Assembly (NCBI GenBank): GCA_030606215.1
Contig: JAUWGW010000001.1
Span: forward strand, 62,001 to 126,000
Direction: 5' to 3'
Source of the DNA: a bacterium
GTDB lineage: Bacteria; NPL-UPA2; JAUVJM01
DNA: 64,000 nt
Part shown: piece by piece, positions 16,173 through 23,163 of the stretch
How positions within the stretch are numbered: the stretch's first letter is position 1
Layout: every line of letters starts with the position of its first letter
Position numbers and translations under genes: made by a program
The notes under the pieces: generated by a model
The model's database searches: none
What the model saw: the letters and a program-made list of their open reading frames with translations, nothing else
Told to the model about the DNA's origin: nothing

Positions 16173-17333
16173 ATGGCGGTTTCTACTGAGGTAAAAGTGG
16201 GTTTTGTTTTCTTTCTTGGATTGGGGCTCCTCATAATTCTTACGATAATGGTCGGGCAAGGAGAACTCAGCCTTAGCAAGAAAGGTTACTGCATTGATGT
16301 TCTCTTCGATTCTGTAGGTGGTCTTAGGAAGAACGATACTGTTGAACTGGCTGGCATGGAAGTAGGAAAAGTGGAATCACTTCAGATTGAGGAAAACAGG
16401 ATAAGGGTGCGTCTTAGAGTAGATAATGGTGTGGAAATAAGGACGGACTCCAAGATTATCATTATTGAGAAAAGTCTTCTTGGGGGCAGGGTTGTCTCAA
16501 TCAGTATGGGTAAAGACGGCAAGGTAGTTTCTCCAGGCGCTGCTCTGACAGGCGAGAAAGTCCCAAGCGCAACCGAACTTATTGCAAAAGCAGGCGATAT
16601 AGGAGAGGAATTGGAGGCAACATTGGCTGAGATGGAAACTGCAATGCCAAAACTGACTTCCACGCTTGAGACAGTGGATAGAATTGCAAAAAAAATTGAA
16701 AAGGGTGAGGGGACACTGGGAAAACTTGTAGCTGAGGAAGAACTGTACGAAGATGTGTCAGAAACCCTTAAATCAGCCCGTGTTGCGGCGGATGAAGTTA
16801 CAAAGTTCACAGAGCGCGTGGAGCAAGTTACAACCTATATTGGGGTAGATTCTACTTACAATGAGAATACAAGTCAGACACTGACAAAGGTGTATCTTAG
16901 AATTCAGCCAAGACCGCACAAACTTTATCTTGTTGGGGCAACTGCCCTTGCAGGACCGGGGACTGAGTGGGATGAAAAAGATGAGGCTGACCTTGAACTG
17001 GACTTGCAGCTTGGAAGAAGGTTTTTTGAAAACAAGCTTACCGGGAGAATAGGACTTTTTGAGACAAGAGTTGGAGCCGCTGTTGACTATGCATTCAATG
17101 ATAGGTTATTGCTATCCGTTGAGGGGCGGGATACATGGACAAAGGAAAAAGATGAAAATATAGAGCCTTTCCTTCTGAGAAGTAGACTTCAGTGCAGAAT
17201 CTGGAGGGGGTTTTACCTCCATGCGGGCGCGGATAACATTCTTGATGAGGTTGGCGTTAATTTCGGATTAAGGCTGGAATATAGCGATGAGGACATAAAG
17301 TATATGTTGAGCACTCTCAGTCTTGGGAGATAA
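16173..17333 (+). CDS. mlaD: MlaD-type MCE protein fused to a beta-rich, barrel-like C-terminal domain
   Basis: The 386-residue protein begins with one membrane helix (VGFVFFLGLGLLIILTIMV), then a single MCE domain at about residues 37-130 (VLFDSVGGLRKNDTVELAGMEVGKV, SLLGGRVVSI). A helical stretch of about 80 residues follows, and then about 145 residues with alternating hydrophobic strands (PHKLYLVGATALAG, RIGLFETRVGAAVDYAF, LLLSVEGRDTW, FYLHAGADNI, VNFGLRLEYS). The C-terminal part looks like an outer-membrane beta barrel; the protein would then bridge both membranes. Classical MlaD of about 180 residues lacks this. A comparable MCE-barrel fusion has been described in diderm Firmicutes (Veillonella). 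No mlaA, mlaB or mlaC lies nearby. Confidence 0.88.
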   Translation: MAVSTEVKVGFVFFLGLGLLIILTIMVGQGELSLSKKGYCIDVLFDSVGGLRKNDTVELAGMEVGKVESLQIEENRIRVRLRVDNGVEIRTDSKIIIIEKSLLGGRVVSISMGKDGKVVSPGAALTGEKVPSATELIAKAGDIGEELEATLAEMETAMPKLTSTLETVDRIAKKIEKGEGTLGKLVAEEELYEDVSETLKSARVAADEVTKFTERVEQVTTYIGVDSTYNENTSQTLTKVYLRIQPRPHKLYLVGATALAGPGTEWDEKDEADLELDLQLGRRFFENKLTGRIGLFETRVGAAVDYAFNDRLLLSVEGRDTWTKEKDENIEPFLLRSRLQCRIWRGFYLHAGADNILDEVGVNFGLRLEYSDEDIKYMLSTLSLGR

Positions 17334-17378
17334 ACCACAGTATGTACTGTTCTGATTCAGATAGTGAGTGATCTAGGT

Positions 17379-17547
17379 GATAAGATATGGAAGCTATTCC
17401 TCGTCGGGACGTTCAGCTAAGTTTCTAAATGCATCTGGTGGCCTCACTCCACGGAAAATTACCCCAACTGTTTTTTTGAATAAGTCAGCAGTTTCTGCAC
17501 GAGATAATTTTCCAAGGCCCTACTCGGAACAGCTTCCATATCTTATC
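17379..17547. mobile_element. MITE-like element with 17-bp perfect terminal inverted repeats
   Basis: The left end gataagatatggaagct (17379-17395) is the exact reverse complement of the right end agcttccatatcttatc (17531-17547). Weaker pairing extends inward (ttcctcgtcggga against the inner side of the right end). The 169-base unit carries no credible gene; the 61-residue ORF over it is not recognisable. It fills the gap between the converging mlaD and DUF1015 genes. No clear target duplication is visible, so it could also be an old insertion or a long bidirectional hairpin. Confidence 0.55.
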
Positions 17548-17556
17548 AAGGAGCAT

Positions 17557-18903
17557 CTATGAGAGAACTGGGTTAGAAGAGAGTTTGTTTATGACGAGCC
17601 CGCTCAGAGGTTTTGGATAGAAATAGGTAGCTTTTCCCGGCATTTTGCCTCCAATAGATGCAATCGCTTTGACCTGTTCCACCTTAGTCGGGTTCAGCAG
17701 AACTGCAAGCTCAAACTTGCCTTCATCAACCAATTTCATAGCCTGCTTTTCATCTTTCACATAAGTAATATTATCTTCTAACATCTTCCTGCCATTATTA
17801 AGGATATGATCCAATAGAAGGTTATGTGCAACTACCACATCAAGAGACTTATAAATATCGGGGATTCCGCTACCCATAACTTCATCACGCTTTTTACTAT
17901 CTCTTAGAACAAGGAATTCCAGTCTTTTGCCATTATACATGCCGAATGCATTCTCCCTACCAATGGAATCCTTCATCAATTTTGACATTTCTTCATATGA
18001 GGAACAACTCCTTCTTATAAAAAATTCATTTAACTTCCCTTCCCGCACAGTGGAGCATTCCCCACCTGTCGTCTGGCGGGCAGGTTTGCTGCTCGGAAGA
18101 CTTCTAACAAGACGGTGCGCAGGCAGAATGGTCAACCCATCATCATCCATATTAGTCAGATAAATCATTATGTGGTTATACAGCTCCTCTCCGGTAAAAC
18201 CACCTTCAATCTTTCGCCTGTTTTCTCTATAGGAAATAGCCGTTTCATATCTGTGATGTCCGTCAGCTATATAGATTTTCTTAGGGTGAAGCAGCGTTTG
18301 TATTATCCGTATTGTGTCAGAATTGTGCACCCTCCACAGTCTATGTAATATACCATCTGCATCTTTGACATTAATAGAGGGAGGTTTATCCATGTTTTCC
18401 TTAAAAAGCGTTTCAAGATGGAAATTCGGGTCAGAATATAATCCAAAAATAGGGGAAAGATTTGCATGACACGCAGACATAAGTCTCAGCCTGTCTTCTT
18501 TCGGTTTGCGCAGTGTCTCTTCATGCGGGAGAACTCCTCCATTTTCGGAGAATTCTTCAAGGCGGAGAATACAGATAAAACCTTTTTGGATTTTTCTAAC
18601 TTCTCCAAGTTCATATTCCTGACTGTAGAAATAAATGCAATTGTTTTTTCCCTCAACGAGAACCTTTTCATTTAGCCACTTTTTGAGAAAAGACGCCGCG
18701 CGGGTATATCTGTTATCCTCCGGCCCATCTTCTGGGTTTTCTTTACCAAGTATAAGACGTATTATGTTGTGTTCATCAATTTTATAATACTGGTCCTGCT
18801 CCTTTTCTGAAATTACATCATATGGCGGGGCTGTTACAAGTGCAAAATCCCATACCCTCTCTTTATTATACAAAATCCCCTTAAATGGAAAAATGTTCGC
18901 CAT
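17557..18903 (-). CDS. DUF1015 family protein
   Basis: The 448-residue protein has the DUF1015 landmarks PPYDVISEKEQ, NIIRLILGKE, LPHEETLRKPKEDRLRLM, YIADGHHRYETA and, near the end, VEQVKAIASIGGKMPGKATYFYPKP. The family is cytoplasmic, of uncertain function, and may bind nucleotides or phosphorylated substrates. The start overlaps trxB by 23 bases, so both share the trxB promoter. Residues about 271-281 (SSKPARQTTGGE) are encoded by a repeat-like palindrome that interrupts an otherwise conserved region; a related sequence occurs in dprA. Confidence 0.9.
   Translation of the reverse strand: MANIFPFKGILYNKERVWDFALVTAPPYDVISEKEQDQYYKIDEHNIIRLILGKENPEDGPEDNRYTRAASFLKKWLNEKVLVEGKNNCIYFYSQEYELGEVRKIQKGFICILRLEEFSENGGVLPHEETLRKPKEDRLRLMSACHANLSPIFGLYSDPNFHLETLFKENMDKPPSINVKDADGILHRLWRVHNSDTIRIIQTLLHPKKIYIADGHHRYETAISYRENRRKIEGGFTGEELYNHIMIYLTNMDDDGLTILPAHRLVRSLPSSKPARQTTGGECSTVREGKLNEFFIRRSCSSYEEMSKLMKDSIGRENAFGMYNGKRLEFLVLRDSKKRDEVMGSGIPDIYKSLDVVVAHNLLLDHILNNGRKMLEDNITYVKDEKQAMKLVDEGKFELAVLLNPTKVEQVKAIASIGGKMPGKATYFYPKPLSGLVINKLSSNPVLS
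18065..18084 (-). repeat. CCTGCCCGCCAG-type palindrome in DUF1015 gene
   Basis: On the coding strand CCTGCCCGCCAGACGACAGG is an imperfect palindrome encoding PARQTTG. A relative, TCTGCCCGTCAGCAAACAG, lies in the dprA gene near 62915-62935. Confidence 0.6.
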
Positions 18904-19843
18904 AGGATTCTCCCTTCAACTCCTCAACATAACTCCCTGCGCTGAACGATGCCGCTGCTCCCTCACCACAGGCAGTTACAACCTGCCTCAGTGTTTTCTT
19001 CCTTGCATCTCCACAGGCATAGATACTGTCTACAGAAGTTTTCATGTTTTCATCGGTTATGATATATCCATTTTCATCCAGTCTAATTGTATCTTTCAAG
19101 AATTCCGTGTTTGGTTTAACTCCAACAGCTATGAATATTCCATCAAGATGCAGTTCAGATTCAACTCCTGTTTTTAAATTCTTAACAGAGACAGCTTCTA
19201 CTCTATCCTCCCCATATATTTTAGTAACTATTGAATCTTTGATAAACTTAACTCTTTCATTCTTAGAAAACCTCTCCTGAAGTATCTTCGTGGCACGCAG
19301 TCTTGACCGCCTGTGGATGAGATGAATACGAGTTGCAAACTTCGAAAGAAGAAGGGTTTCCTCAAGGGCAGTATTGCCTCCTCCAACCACTGCAATTTCC
19401 TTATCTTTAAAAAATGGGCCGTCACACGTTGCGCAGTAAGAAACTCCTTTACCACGCAGCTCATCTTCTCCCGGAATGCCAAGTTTCATTGGATTACATC
19501 CCACCGCCGTTATTATGGCAAGAGTCCTATACTTTTGGTCTTCTGTTTCAACAACCTTCTCCCCTCCCTTTTCTATAATCCTCTTTACTCCTGCCGCTTG
19601 TATATTCAATCCGAACTTTTCTGCCTGCAGTTTGAACTTCTCCGCCAGTTCATACCCATTTATCCCTTCAGGGAAGCCAGGATAGTTTTCAACCAGTCCT
19701 GCTGTAGCTATCTCCCCGCCTGCTCCTATTTTCTCAAGCAGAACAGTATCCATCCCCGCGCGGCACGCATAGAGCCCCGCTGTCAGCCCTGCAGGCCCTC
19801 CCCCAATAATTATAATGTCATATAGAGTTTTATCACCTGTCAT
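18881..19843 (-). CDS. trxB: Thioredoxin reductase
   Basis: The 320-residue flavoenzyme shows the FAD motif IIIGGGPAGLTAGLYACRAG, the redox-active CATC (in SYCATCDGPFF), the NADPH motif VVGGGNTALEE with HRRSRLRA, and a C-terminal FAD segment YACGDA. It transfers electrons from NADPH to thioredoxin. It is transcribed from a consensus promoter with a leader of only about 5 bases and no ribosome site, so the mRNA is probably leaderless. Confidence 0.96.
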   Translation of the reverse strand: MTGDKTLYDIIIIGGGPAGLTAGLYACRAGMDTVLLEKIGAGGEIATAGLVENYPGFPEGINGYELAEKFKLQAEKFGLNIQAAGVKRIIEKGGEKVVETEDQKYRTLAIITAVGCNPMKLGIPGEDELRGKGVSYCATCDGPFFKDKEIAVVGGGNTALEETLLLSKFATRIHLIHRRSRLRATKILQERFSKNERVKFIKDSIVTKIYGEDRVEAVSVKNLKTGVESELHLDGIFIAVGVKPNTEFLKDTIRLDENGYIITDENMKTSVDSIYACGDARKKTLRQVVTACGEGAAASFSAGSYVEELKGESYGEHFSI

Positions 19844-19854
19844 TATTTTCAGAT

Positions 19855-19884
19855 ATTATAATCTCCAAACCTTATTTATGTCAA
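19855..19884 (-). promoter_or_regulatory. Consensus sigma-70 promoter of trxB
   Basis: The minus strand reads TTGACA (19879-19884), 18 bases, TATAAT (19855-19860), a perfect match in both boxes. The trxB ATG lies 11 bases beyond the -10 box, leaving almost no leader. Confidence 0.75.
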
Positions 19885-19898
19885 AGATTTTCAATTTC

Positions 19899-21128
19899 TC
19901 AATCAGCCTTTCTTGGTGAGAGGAGTCTTGGAACACCACTTGCGGCGAATATTATTACGTACGGCATTATCGGGATGCGATATCTTATGGAACCAAGTAT
20001 TACTGTATGGAGCAAAGTAAAGAAAATAACCGGCAAATAAAGAAATACCAGTTTCCTCCATCGCTTGCGTGTAGCAACTATCTGCCAGATTGCCAGCAAT
20101 ACTACTGGACCGTACGACATAATGCTGGCCAGTTTATACTTCCAGCTCTGATAGCCGCCCGCATTTGGAGTAAATGACCAGAAACGCCTAAATTTTATCA
20201 CAGCCAGCTCAAGAAATCTGCGCGGATTATTTTTGATAAAGTGAATGGTTTCCCGTTTGAAATATCTATCAAGTTCTATTTCATTCATGCTTTTCATCTC
20301 TTCTGTCCAGACAATCTTTTCTACTCCTGGACCTCCATCTGCCCGCGGATTGTTTGATTCGTACAAAGTTAATCCGCCACCAGTCGTAAGGAAAATAAAT
20401 TTCCCAGACCTTTTGTAATTATCCCATGCCCAGGGAGCCATAACAAATCCAGCTATTAGAAAAATTAACAAGCCATCTGCTAAGAGCAATTTTCTCCTGT
20501 CATTATATATAGTCAACATAATGATGAAAGCAAATGGGAGAAAATACACCATTACCGGTTTAATGAGAATTGATAGTCCTGCTAATATGCCAGTGCAGAC
20601 CGCGTAACCCCACTTCATGTGGAAAACTGCGTGATTCCACCTCGAGTGGGTAGTCGGGCTTGTCCCTGAGCCCGACAAAATTTGGACAGTCGTCTTTCTC
20701 AGGAAGAAAATCAAGCACAAGAACAAAAAAACGAAAAGGGTTTCTGTAAGTATGAGTCCTGTGAAGAAAACAAAAAATGGGTAGACTGCACCCAAAAAAC
20801 CTGCTATCAATCCCACTTTTTCAGAGAATATTTCTCTTGCAATAAGATATATAATAAAAATTGAAGCAGTCCCTATGACAGAATGCATTATCCTGACTGC
20901 AAGAAAGGAGTGTCCAAAAAGGGCATACACCCAGCTCAAGAAAACAGGATAGAGTGGAGCAGTTGAGGCAGAACTGAATTCTTTACCGAGAATTAGCTCT
21001 GAGGCAATCCCGTCATACCTGACGGAGTCCGGGAAGAAAAACTTATCTTGCAGGGTCAGAACATAACCTATCCTGATACCCAAACAAATGACTAAAATGA
21101 ATAATAAACTTTTGAGGTCAGATTTCAT
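19899..21128 (-). CDS. GT39/ArnT-like membrane glycosyltransferase
   Basis: The 409-residue multi-pass protein resembles the dolichyl-phosphate-mannose/ArnT superfamily. It has an early acidic loop (PDSVRYDGIASELILG), about nine hydrophobic helices and the HSFLAVRIMHSVIGTASIFIIYLIAREIF segment typical of the family. Such enzymes use polyprenyl-phosphate sugars at the periplasmic side of the inner membrane. About 15 residues near 150-165 (LSGSGTSPTTHSRW) are encoded by a GTAG-type palindrome and fall in a loop between two helices. It is the last gene of the large glycan block. Substrate unknown. Confidence 0.78.
   Translation of the reverse strand: MKSDLKSLLFILVICLGIRIGYVLTLQDKFFFPDSVRYDGIASELILGKEFSSASTAPLYPVFLSWVYALFGHSFLAVRIMHSVIGTASIFIIYLIAREIFSEKVGLIAGFLGAVYPFFVFFTGLILTETLFVFLFLCLIFFLRKTTVQILSGSGTSPTTHSRWNHAVFHMKWGYAVCTGILAGLSILIKPVMVYFLPFAFIIMLTIYNDRRKLLLADGLLIFLIAGFVMAPWAWDNYKRSGKFIFLTTGGGLTLYESNNPRADGGPGVEKIVWTEEMKSMNEIELDRYFKRETIHFIKNNPRRFLELAVIKFRRFWSFTPNAGGYQSWKYKLASIMSYGPVVLLAIWQIVATRKRWRKLVFLYLPVIFFTLLHTVILGSIRYRIPIMPYVIIFAASGVPRLLSPRKAD
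20650..20676 (-). repeat. GTAG-flanked palindrome inside GT39-like gene
   Basis: GTAG followed by tcgggct-tgtccctg-agcccga (7-8-7). On the coding strand it reads in frame as GSGTSPTT, the same frame relative to the element as the copy in asparagine synthetase (GLINQTTT). Confidence 0.75.
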
Positions 21129-21212
21129 TCACAACCTATAAAAAGATACTGTATATATCTGTTTTAACTGTTTCTGACCAACTCAAATCCTAACATGGGT
21201 TCTTTTTGATTT

Positions 21213-21230
21213 GGTTGCACATGTCCAACC
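21213..21230 (-). other. Imperfect dyad between two GT39-like genes
   Basis: The sequence ggttgcacatgtccaacc is an 18-base palindrome with one mismatched pair. It follows the stop of the 632-residue gene by a few bases. There is no clear run of T after it, so it is a poor rho-independent terminator; it could be an mRNA hairpin or an operator. Confidence 0.3.
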
Positions 21231-21234
21231 TTTA

Positions 21235-23133
21235 CTATTTGACATTAAATAATCCTACTCTTCCACCAGGACCAGAAAATATCTTCATCCGGGAAAAATA
21301 AACTGTATCTCCTTCAAAAATTGCCTCCACTGCGGATCTATCTATGTGAAGTGAATAAACTGATTCGGGTAAGAACAGATAGGAAACTCCTTTCAATTTC
21401 GCTTTTTCATATAAACCTTCTATTCCAGGTAAGAGTTCATCCTGAGATTTCACAAGCTTCCATTCTACGTTGAGGTGATGTTTGAAAGAATAAAACTCCC
21501 TAGGGTCAGGGAAGTCATCGGCCATAACCTTACTCGCGGGAGGCAAATGTCTTTTCATATACAAAATCATGTTCTCATAGGGCAGGAAGATACCCAGATG
21601 AGCAGGATTCTCGGAATCAGTCCTATACAGGGCGTACTCTGCGTGCAATGGAGAAAAATGTAAAAATGTAGAGCATAAAATCATGAAGAATAAATATCCA
21701 CTGAAAACAATCATTCCTATATTCCTCCATTTGCTCATAAGAAATCTAAAACAGAATGCCAGACATATTGCTATAAAAGGATAAAGAGGTAACTGCCAGC
21801 GAGGGTAAGTGGAAGGCAATACCTTAAGAGACATAGTCAATATTATATACCAGCACAAAAAACTAATTGCTAAAGGCCAGAATTTTCTAAGATATGCCCT
21901 TTGGACCAAAAAGAGGACTAAACCGGCACAAAAGAGAACCAATCCTACAAAACTAATCTGCTTAGGTATCATACTAAAATATAAGGATATTTGTCCAACA
22001 CGAAATAGAGGAGAAAAGCTTAGAACCCTTTCCAGCTTTGCTGCATTAAAACTTAGCTCTACAAAAAATTGCCCTATAAGGATAAACGGCAAAATCACCC
22101 CCAGCGAAAAAAGCCAATATACAAACCCCTTTCTTAAAGAGACACGTTCAATAAATATATGATGTATAATCAGGATAAGGATAAGGCAAATTTCCCCGGT
22201 TATCAGGAATCGCTTCCACAAAAATCCTACGGCTGCCCAGAAGAAACACCAGTAAAGAGCTGGATAATGCCTTGACTTTAAGAAATGGATCAAAAAATAT
22301 AGGGGAAGTAAACTGAAGAAAACCGTTCCGCATCCGAGAGCAGCACTAGAAGAATAATAGGAAATGTTAGGGAAGAAGAGAAAGAGCACTGCCGCCATCC
22401 TGGCTAAGTCTCTATATCCAAAACGAGCTACTATCTCATAAATTAGTGCAGAACTAAGAATACAAAATAGTAAAGAAGGCAACCTTACCCAGAACACATT
22501 CGGCTCCGTTAATGTAGTCATCCCTAAAGAAACCCACCGACTTAAAGGTGGAGGCTTGTAAAGAAAAACATAGGAAGGTACACTTTTTAATAGGAAAAAC
22601 AGCAAATGTGAAAGCGAAAAAACAGTGATTACCAACAAGATAATCTTCTGCCTAGCAGAGAGTTTCGCAAAACATTGCCACGGTTTATATTTAACTATTA
22701 TAACTATCCCTATTAATACTGTTAGGCGTAAGAACCATTGGAGCATTTCAAATTTAGCTCTGGGGCAAACCGGTCCAAAGCTTACTGCTTGCAAAATCTG
22801 TATTCCGGAGCATGCATGAGAAGGCTCATCGCTCCATGTTCTCAAAGGTAAAAAACTAATGGGATAAACATGAAGTAAGACAAAGACAATGACTGCTCCT
22901 ATAAAACTCCAATCCCTCTCTTTCAAAAGCGTAATGGGGGAACGCCTACCTTTATCAGGTATCTCTACTCCTTTAAAATATAGAATGCTAAGTACTCCAA
23001 AATAGAAAAGGAAGGACAAAAGCCATATGTATCTTCTAAATGGGGAACCAGGGACAAGCCAGCAGGGATATAAAAGATAACAAAAAGTCCATAGAAAGAA
23101 ATACGGTAACCAATACTTTAATCTCTTATCCAT
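21235..23133 (-). CDS. GT39-family-like membrane protein
   Basis: The 632-residue protein has a dozen or so hydrophobic helices, the loop SFLPLRTWSDEPSHACSGIQI after an early helix and VFWVRLPSLLFCILSSALIYEIVARFGYRDLARMAA, which match the pattern of GT39/ArnT-like integral membrane glycosyltransferases. The C-terminal 130 residues form a soluble domain (DDFPDPREFYSFKHH and onward). It probably adds a sugar to a lipid-linked or surface glycan. It is followed at about 100 bases by a shorter GT39-like gene. Acceptor and donor cannot be told from sequence. Confidence 0.72.
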   Translation of the reverse strand: MDKRLKYWLPYFFLWTFCYLLYPCWLVPGSPFRRYIWLLSFLFYFGVLSILYFKGVEIPDKGRRSPITLLKERDWSFIGAVIVFVLLHVYPISFLPLRTWSDEPSHACSGIQILQAVSFGPVCPRAKFEMLQWFLRLTVLIGIVIIVKYKPWQCFAKLSARQKIILLVITVFSLSHLLFFLLKSVPSYVFLYKPPPLSRWVSLGMTTLTEPNVFWVRLPSLLFCILSSALIYEIVARFGYRDLARMAAVLFLFFPNISYYSSSAALGCGTVFFSLLPLYFLIHFLKSRHYPALYWCFFWAAVGFLWKRFLITGEICLILILIIHHIFIERVSLRKGFVYWLFSLGVILPFILIGQFFVELSFNAAKLERVLSFSPLFRVGQISLYFSMIPKQISFVGLVLFCAGLVLFLVQRAYLRKFWPLAISFLCWYIILTMSLKVLPSTYPRWQLPLYPFIAICLAFCFRFLMSKWRNIGMIVFSGYLFFMILCSTFLHFSPLHAEYALYRTDSENPAHLGIFLPYENMILYMKRHLPPASKVMADDFPDPREFYSFKHHLNVEWKLVKSQDELLPGIEGLYEKAKLKGVSYLFLPESVYSLHIDRSAVEAIFEGDTVYFSRMKIFSGPGGRVGLFNVK

Positions 23134-23163
23134 AAGTCCTTTTCCATTTCTCTCTAAAAAATG

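Noticed and set aside
17377-17562. 61-residue plus-strand ORF over the inverted-repeat element
   Set aside because: It has no recognisable motif or ribosome site, and it spans both inverted ends of the element, so it is more likely incidental.
21213-21230. Rho-independent terminator after the 632-residue GT39-like gene
   Set aside because: The dyad is followed by AAATCAAAAAG, without a T run on the transcribed strand.
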